Assembly: GCF_032854445.1 (NCBI RefSeq) | Contig: NC_088295.1 | Coordinates: 36,240,510 to 36,304,509 of the forward strand | Source of the DNA: Liolophura sinensis | Lineage: Eukaryota; Mollusca; Polyplacophora; Chitonida; Chitonidae | Direction: 5' to 3' | DNA length: 64,000 nt | Part shown: in pieces, positions 56,744 to 64,000 of the stretch | Numbering within the stretch: position 1 is the stretch's first letter | Layout of the letters: every line of letters begins with the position of its first letter | Position numbers and translations under genes: made by a program | The notes under the pieces: generated by a model | The model's input: only the letters and a program-made list of their open reading frames with translations | Told to the model about the DNA's origin: nothing | Database searches by the model: none

Positions 56744-59700
56744 ATGGCTGAACAAGAACAGGAATACTATGGAGGTGAGCAGGGAGGGGAAAATGGACAA
56801 AATTATCAGCAAGAAGAGTATACAGGCCAAGAAGAGAACACAGAATACACAGGAGGAGCTGGCGACCAACAAACCACAGAAAACGATGGAACGACACAAC
56901 TAACAGAAAGTGGCGGCGGCGGCATGAACGATGATGATGACGATCGGTGAGTACAATAACTGATCGGTGTAAATAAACATGTTATAAACCAGTGTGGATG
57001 TCCGAAAAACAATATTCTACTGTTTATTGCTGTATATATTTCAGAGAGAGAATGCGAGATCAACCAATTCCGTCTGCATTGCGTGTAGGAAATTCAAAAT
57101 GGCGGCAGATCCTAAGCGTGGGATGTGGACAGTACTGTAAAAGAATTTTCTTACCAGTCCATACCACAGGTGGCTCTGAATGAATAATAAAATTTGTAGG
57201 AATGCTTCAGTGTTTACCAGAGATTTTGTTATTAGATATATAATTCTTTTGCACATAACGTAATGTATACATTTGTTGTATTCCGCCATTGTTCTTTCAG
57301 GAAACTCTTTGTTGGGGGATTAAGTTACGAAACAACCGATTGTAAGTAACTTCGTGGTCATGTTTAGCATTAAATTACAACAACCACAATGTAGAATATT
57401 GACCTACTTTTACATTTTTCTTGCATGCGCCGAAGCATTACGGCATAATTAATAGTAAAATCGGTTAATAAAAATGAAGCCTTTCTGTGCCATTCATCAT
57501 AGCCTGGGTCCATTCCTGCTCCTCATAATAACTGATCACCAACTCAGTAAGTAGATTTCAAAGAGGTCTGCGCTGGTGGCACCCAAACTTGCATGCACTG
57601 AAATACAAGTTCATTCTTATGCCCTTCTGGGTTGGATATCAATCAAGTAAACATAAGTGTCTGAAAGGCGCCGCCAGTTGATCAAGTAGTGTGGGGTAGG
57701 TTATTAAATTAATTACAATATAAACTAGTTCTTTTCTTAAATATATCGTGTGTAGAAGAATAAGACTGCTTTCAATGGATTTTAGAAGTTGAGTTGGATA
57801 ACAGAACAAATTTATAGATAACTTCTTTTTATTCAGTGAGTGACGTTTCGGCATAGACACTGATACTGTTGTCAAGCATAATGATCAATTGGCTAAGCAA
57901 TGGGTATTTAAAGAGAGGGCTAAGTTGTTGGTTTAAAGATATGGACAAAGAGGAAACCTACAACGGATTGATAAGATTGACGAGAGGAGGGTGGTATTGT
58001 TGATTGAGCAATTGAATAAAAGATGAAACATACATCAGTTGAACAATAGCCTTTGACAATAATATGCTTGATAACGGTATTAGTACCTATACGGAAGCGT
58101 CGCTTACTAAATAACTGAAAGTTGCTGTCGATAAATTTAACAAGAAAAAGGTTTGGTTTCTTTTTTTCATTCACAGCTGAATTGAGAAATTACTTTTCAA
58201 AGTTCGGGGAAATCACAGACTGTACACTCAAAACTGATCAGATAACTGGAAGACCTAGGGGATTTGGATTTGTTGTTTTCAAAGACACATCTAGTGTAGA
58301 CAAGGTAAGTTTAACAGTCTCCTTGAAACTGAGGCTGAATTTTGCATAACCTGATCCCAATTTTAATTTGTTGGTTATGTCTGTCTGCTTTCAGTGACTA
58401 GGAAAAAATCACTTGGAAGCCAAAAGACCACCTTGGCTATCTGACTTGGAAATCGACAGGCCTTTTAAAAACGTTACCGGGGATTTGAAATAGAAATGAA
58501 CTGCCAGGCCATGAAATTTGGGTGATTGACTTAGCCATCGGGGTTTTAACCCTTGGATAACCAATCACTTGGTTTCGCCACTACGCTAAAACAGACACAT
58601 AGATGGAAGCCACTATGAAACATTTTTTTTTTTCTTTTGATGATTAATAATTACTTTTATAGTTAGCTACTTTTAGTGTGTATAATATCCAACTGGCTTA
58701 TGAGGCCCTCACCATCCCTGCTTGATAAAATGGTTTCGTCCAAAGGGTGAAATAATGTAACCATTTACATGAGAGAATGTAAACGATAACCAGCTCGTGG
58801 AAAGTTGTTGACTAGTGAAAGTTTAAATTCATTTCAAACTGAATGTCACCCATCTCCGAATACTGCTAGATCACAGAGGCACAACGCACAACTGGTGAAT
58901 GTCGCCAGCTAGCATATGTCGAGTAGATAACAAAGGAGACATTAGTGCACATGCTCACGTGAGGAAAATGTGACTGAAAGTTGAACACGGTGAATACACC
59001 AGTTTACAAGAATTCTATACAACAGAATAAAGTTAGGTGATTTATTTCCATCAAAACTGGCTGCTGTGCTCAGAAGATGTTGGGAAACCGGAAGTAAACA
59101 TGGCTACCTGGTACTTGCAGGCATGTAATCAATAAAAACGTTCAAAACAAATAACAAAAGAAATTCATGATACATAAGTGAGATTAAGAAAGCAAAAGTT
59201 TTGTAAGATCGTGTGTGGCAAATAAATAGTAAAATCTAAACGAGGTCACTTCACAGCCACATGTACATGTAGTTGACATTGTTTCGGGCTGCAGTCTCAT
59301 TAATGGTTCTTCAGGTCGCTCAGCGACAAGTTCAGTTGTAAATCGTTCAAAGTCTGGAGTCCTTGTCAAATATTTTTAAATTTTGGTTGAGCCAATTATT
59401 TTTAATGAAGGAGCCACTAACCTAGGAAGGTTTTGTAAGGATACAGCAAGCCCAAGTTGCTCAATGCGGTCACCATCTTAAGGTGCGTATTCAGTTTACA
59501 AGCACTGCATTTGTGGGAACGTTTCGATGGACAGATGAGCATAACCGATTCATCGGTGTGCAGAGTTACACTCTGTGTGACTGACACACGAATGATCGTT
59601 CGTCCACGTCAAATTTTGTGACCTGACTGCAAACTGATACAAATTCGTATGCTTCATAAGGTTTCCTAATATGTATGGTACTAACTTCAGCTGATTGAAA

Positions 59701-62543
59701 TGCTTATGTTTTTATTTGCTTCAGTATTGTGATGCCTATCATTAGTAACAGGTCTCTATATAAACTCTGTTCATTACAATAAACATTTAGTTGTTGCACT
59801 TGATTTGTCAATGTGGCTAAAATTTACAATCAAGCTTTTTCAAGTTCAGACTTTATGTGCCTGACAGGTCTCCTAGAGCATTATTGTATAGATATTTTTT
59901 TTATCTGCTGTTAAAGTTAGCCTGACCATCTGGACTCATTTGACTGATCTGGCATAGGTTGCCCTATCAGCAGGCTAATGGTTGTTTCAACTGCAATGGA
60001 ATCTGAAGATTTGATGTAATCTTGCAGGTACTTGAAGCAGGTCAACACAAGCTTCGTGGAAGGAATATTGATCCAAAGAAAGCCAATCCCAAGAAGAGAG
60101 AGCCTAACCTGAAAGTGTTTGTTGGTGGTTTGAATCCAGAGACCTCAGAAGAGCAGATCAGAAGCTATTTTGAGAAATTTGGAACGGTAAGCTTAATCAT
60201 GTACATGTATTTAGAACATAATTATAACTGTACATTTAACTGATTATGAACACAGAGGTCATAATTTTCTATGTCCACAAGCATCGTAGGAATCTTGAGT
60301 ATTGTGTATGACAATACACATATTGATAAACATATTGATATACCATTTGTCTATGAAGTGAACAGCTTGAGACTTAAATAATACCTAAAGCCCCAACCTG
60401 GTAATTTCGTGTCACTTCCAGAACTGTATTTTCACAGGTTTTATGTTTTTTTTTTGTCCCCAGATTGCTGATATAGACCTTCCAGTTGATATGGAAAAGA
60501 AGCGTAGAGGTTTCTGTTTTATTAAGTTTGACAGCGAAGAAGTTGTTAAGAAAGTTGTTGAAGAAAGAATGCAAACCATTGGTGGAAAAGAGGTATGTAA
60601 CACTGTGAATCCTTTGTAATGATGCTAAATGTAAAATTGTCTGAAGAAGTTAACATAAAATTCTCAGTTTTTATTCGCAGGTAAATGATGTGTACCTTTT
60701 TGACCTATAATGTGCTCCTCCTGGATAAAGACCGGCTGATAAAAATATTGTACTGTTCCATTCGAGTTGCTACATTGTGCAATATTTTAAAGTTCCTGAC
60801 AAACTGTAACCCAAATATTGATTTGGTCAAATGCAGGAATCTTTGTGCTGCAAGAAGTTAATCTTGCTCAGATTTAAAAGATGGAGTGGCAAATATATAA
60901 ACTTCAATTTGTTCTTCGGCATTGTTTTGTATTAACAACGAACGTAACGTGAACCTGCATTTGAACCTTGATTTCAGTTTCTCTGTCTGCGTTGTGGTTA
61001 CAATGTGTTTGTCAAGCATGTTTTCTTGACCAATCATGCCTCCTCTTGTTCCACTTCAGTCGGAGCTGCTTGTTGAGTGGAAGACAAGGGAGCGGCTAAA
61101 ATGCTGAGGTCAAATGAGGTACCCGCATGTGATCTTGAAATAGACCATTGTAACCAGGCTCCACGGTTATCATATCACCTTCTTTGTAACATGTACATGA
61201 TAAATGTAAACCCTAAATGTTTCTCTTGTTTTTTCCAGTTAATAGTAATGGTTCTTTTGCTGGTAAGATTAATGTTCTATTTAACAGGTACTTTGAACGG
61301 TCAGACATTTGTCTCAATTCCATGTGATGTCATTGTGGTGGTAACAGATAAAACCTTCCCCAGCCAACTTCCCTGATTACAAGGCTTCCTCCAAGCTCCA
61401 TACCATCCCAGAGTCATTGTTGTAACTTTGTTAACCTTCTCAGGTTGGGGAATGAAGTACAGGCTTGGTCATTACATGTTAGTAATCAAGATGTTCATGT
61501 TTTCTATTTTAGGTTGAGGTGAAGAAGTCTGTGCCAAAGCGCGGTGGCTTTGGAGGCGGTTGGGGCGGTGGCTTTGGGGGGCGAGGTGGTGGCCGAGGAC
61601 GAGGCAGAGGTGAGCAAATAATATGGTTACATTGGATGGTCATTCTGGTGTGTGCTACGTTTTTAAAGTGTTGAAATTACTTGCATGGCTTGAACAAAAT
61701 AATAGTATATTTATGGGTTCGAACTGAATTTCAGCATCTTTCCTATAAAAGCTGACTTTGGCACCTTCAGAAAATGCCCCTCTTGGGTGTCCTGGATGTA
61801 TATGCAGTTTATTGCTTTCTGTGCATGAGCAAGATGAGATGTGTAATTCCTTTAATTGAAAAGTGGCGTTTATTTTCAGGTGGCTATGGAGGAGGTTGGA
61901 ACCAAGGTGGTTATAATAACCAAGGTTATGGTGGTTATGGCAGCTACAACCAAGGTGGTTATGGCAACTACAATCAGGGAGGATATGGCAACTATGGAGG
62001 ATATGATTACAACCAAGGATACGGCTACAACCAGGGCTATGGAGGTGGTGGCTGGGGAGGATATGATCAGGGATATGGTGAGTGAAAATAGTTTTAGGAA
62101 GGTGTTAAAAGATTGGAATGAGCCTGTTAGTATAAATAATTAGTATAAAAGACTGAGCGATTTGTCTTGTGATTTCGGGCTTATCATGCAAGTATTACAA
62201 AGTATTTGCATTTGTTTTCTTTGCAGGATATGATTACAGTGGATGGGGTGGATATGGACAAGATCAATGTAAGTTGTCTTGTGTGTTGAATTTAAGGTAT
62301 CAACTGTCAGAACTGCAGTGAGGAGGTTGCTTATTTTGTCTTGTCAAGCTAGTGGCAGCATTTTCCTAGGTTTGAAAACCACAGGTGTGGCCTGAAATGG
62401 TTCTTGAGTGGTATCTTTCTTTCCTTCCTTTACATTTTTAACTTGTGATAAATACTGATGCTTTTCTCTTTTTAGCCCAGAGCAACAGTGGATATGGAAA
62501 AGCTCCCAAAAGGGGTGGTGGACATGGCTATCAACCATATTAG
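56744..62543 (+). CDS. hnRNP A/B-D-like RNA-binding protein, paralogue C (354 aa)
   Basis: Exons: 56744-56946, 57301-57341, 58177-58304, 60028-60186, 60464-60592, 61513-61609, 61880-62077, 62227-62268, 62476-62543; all GT-AG, total 1065 bases. Intron positions and phases are the same as in B. N-terminus acidic ([20 protein letters not shown]... MNDDDDDR). RRM1 has KLFVGGL and [11 protein letters not shown]2 has KVFVGGL and RGFCFIKF, joined by [15 protein letters not shown]. The RGG exon equals that of B; the Gly/Tyr exon differs at only a few, mostly silent, sites. The C-terminus [14 protein letters not shown] is a PY-type import signal. The role is as for B. Compact gene (5.8 kb). Exon 6 lies in the B/C near-identical block. 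A 3' UTR intron follows the stop (donor after 62551, acceptor before 62800). Confidence 0.95.
60952..61614 (+). repeat. 663-bp block almost identical to one in hnRNP B
   Basis: Partner of 50097-50759, offset 10855, two visible substitutions and no gaps. It includes exon 6 (61513-61609) and about 560 bp of intron 5. Confidence 0.95.
61060..61118 (+). other. Candidate poison exon in intron 5 of hnRNP C
   Basis: Same acceptor, 59-base body with in-frame TGA, and donor as at 50205-50263 in B. No change between the copies was seen. Confidence 0.35.
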
Positions 62544-62799
62544 AGCCCATGGTAAGTTACAAATCTCAAAGATAAATTTGTGGGGAAAATTTTTTTGTGA
62601 CCTGTTGGGAAAAGAATTAATTCTCCATGAACTGAAATCTACAATCACAGGAAATCAGCAAAAATATAAATAGCATATTTGAGTAATTCATATTAAGCAT
62701 ATATAACTGGACTCCAGTATAAATTACATATACCTCGCTTCAAGGGGAGTCTCCTTTAAGAATAATCTAAAGTATGACTTCTTAACCTTTATTTGACAG

Positions 62800-63000
62800 A
62801 GCTGTACGACAGCAGACATGGACTACGCAATCTGTCCAGAGGATACAGCCAACTGGATTGAAAGGAAGTCTGTCCTCTAACTTCAGTCATTGTAAATTAT
62901 GTACATTTGTAGTATCATTCATCTCACCGGTTATGATGCCAACTTCGTGCTTTTATGCTGTATGTACTTTGTAAAAATTAAAAAGGTCATTTTACACATG
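62800..63000 (+). other. 3' UTR terminal exon of hnRNP C
   Basis: It begins after the acceptor TTTATTTGACAG and ends after ATTAAA at 62977. The downstream limit is approximate. Confidence 0.55.
62977..62982 (+). terminator. Poly(A) signal (ATTAAA), hnRNP C
   Basis: ATTAAA in the context ATGTACTTTGTAAAAATTAA, aligned with the AATAAA signals of B and A. Confidence 0.6.
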
Positions 63001-64000
63001 GTGAATTCGTTAGACTTCTTTGAGGCACGTAACCAAGATATGCGGGGTGTTAATTTTAGATCAGTTTTTTTTTTTCACCTTTTTGCCCATTATATAATGG
63101 ACGATTGACTATCTACTTTGTTTATATTACCAAGAAAGGCCAGCAGTTGGTTCTATAGTAAGCTTTCAGTTGGTCAGGATGAACTAAAAACTGCTGCCCA
63201 TTCATTATCAGGACACAACAGATCTACTCTCTTGGCCACATGAAGCTGCCAGATAGATCTCAGACTGCATTATTTTGACTGGTAATCCTGAGTAAAGCAT
63301 GCAGCCTTAAAAGATGTCCTAGTTCAGTCCTGGCCTTGTGACCACGGCTAGGCAGTCCTTCAGGAGTAGGAAGATCATTTGCTTGTCTTACAATATGAGC
63401 ATGGAAGTCTGTGCCAGAAATGGGAATGTCCCATCAATGGCTTGACCCAAGCTGGAAGGCAAAGAAAACACTAAAATGAGGTATATTTTGAATGAAAGAT
63501 CATTTAGTTTAAGTTTTGGTAGAATTTTTCAAACAGTAAACTAGTTTGAGAACCTCAGTTTCTATGGTGGTCTGCTGAGAACCGTATGGCATCCATGATG
63601 TCACAACCATAGTTTTTTTGCTTTCGAAGTCCATGCGGCAAGTGTTTCATAAATGTATGTATATTTAATGAAATCAGGCAGTCTGACAGTGAAGTGGCAA
63701 ACAAGTCACTGGTGTTCGAAAAGGCCACTGTAAGCTTTAAAATGTATTTCACTAGATTGGGAAAAATATATTGCTGTTGGTATGCACAGTATTTAATGGT
63801 CTTTCATCAGACATTCTTCCCTCTAGAATATTCTTTGCCTTTAAGAAATCTGGGATACAGTTCATGAAAAGTGAATTTTTTTTCTGAAGGTTACATGAAT
63901 TTCATGCTATTTATCCTGGGCACCCCCAGTTTCCTCCCATTGAGAAACTTTGTCATGGACACAACTTCATTTACAGTGTGTTCAAAACAAAGCATTTCTA
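63001..64000. other. Intergenic DNA downstream of hnRNP C
   Basis: No coding exon or clear repeat; a possible very old SINE fragment near 63915-63945 (CCCCCAGTTTCCTCCCATTG) is too short to call. Confidence 0.5.

Noticed and set aside
57770-57900. Possible tail of a LINE or Penelope-like element (GTGACGTTTCGGCATAGACA motif), and a similar CCCGAAACAATGTC motif near 59275 on the minus strand
   Set aside because: The style resembles such tails, and a GAAAC-type hammerhead core was looked for, but the other half of the ribozyme core is not intact and no reverse transcriptase is near. Too weak to annotate.
1-64000. CRISPR array or bacterial-type defence system
   Set aside because: No regularly spaced identical repeats with unique spacers and no cas-like genes; the DNA is clearly from an animal.

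Overview
This window is animal nuclear DNA: intron-rich genes with GT-AG introns, AATAAA-type poly(A) signals, many short tandem arrays and many tRNA-derived SINEs. The SINEs, with the 'tcctcccaccataatgctg' core and AAATA tails, and a second family ending in a GAGTGAGTGAGTG tract, resemble families I associate with molluscs and other lophotrochozoans. I therefore suggest a marine spiralian, probably a mollusc. This is inference; no species-diagnostic gene is present.

Layout. (1) 1-17.2 kb holds no host gene that I can support. It is accessory DNA: minisatellites (26-bp, ~57-bp and 87-bp arrays), long (TA)n tracts, a complete but defective Tc1-like DD34E transposon (5078-6621) with matching inverted ends and a TA target duplication, a 1.06-kb near-palindromic foldback element (6784-7846), and at least seven SINE copies. 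An isolated TATA/initiator pair lies near 14.85 kb. (2) 17.3-27.9 kb, minus strand: one gene of 15 coding exons whose splice phases all agree. It encodes a 925-residue protein with eight degenerate EF-hand pairs arranged as four copies of a larger module. An RFX-type X-box at its 5' end suggests a ciliary gene. (3) 28.6-63 kb, plus strand: three tandem paralogues (A, B, C) of an hnRNP A/B-D-like (squid/AUF1-like) RNA-binding protein. Each has an acidic N-terminus, two RRMs, an RGG segment and a Gly/Tyr-rich tail. B and C are complete, share all intron positions, and end in a PY-type nuclear import signal. A has diverged: its first-exon reading frame is broken relative to the rest, and it lacks the two C-terminal exons carrying the PY signal.

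Most interesting: B and C share a 663-bp block with no gaps and only two visible differences, although most of it is intron, while neighbouring exons and introns have diverged. This indicates recent gene conversion (or strong constraint, or an assembly artefact). The block carries a candidate poison exon and a candidate 24-nt microexon, which would fit splicing-based autoregulation known for hnRNP genes. All three paralogues have a GCG..CT.GCGG motif just upstream of exon 1, and in A and B it resembles a CTCF site. The divergent EF-hand gene and hnRNP A share an intergenic control region of under 1 kb. No CRISPR array, rRNA or functional tRNA gene was recognised.
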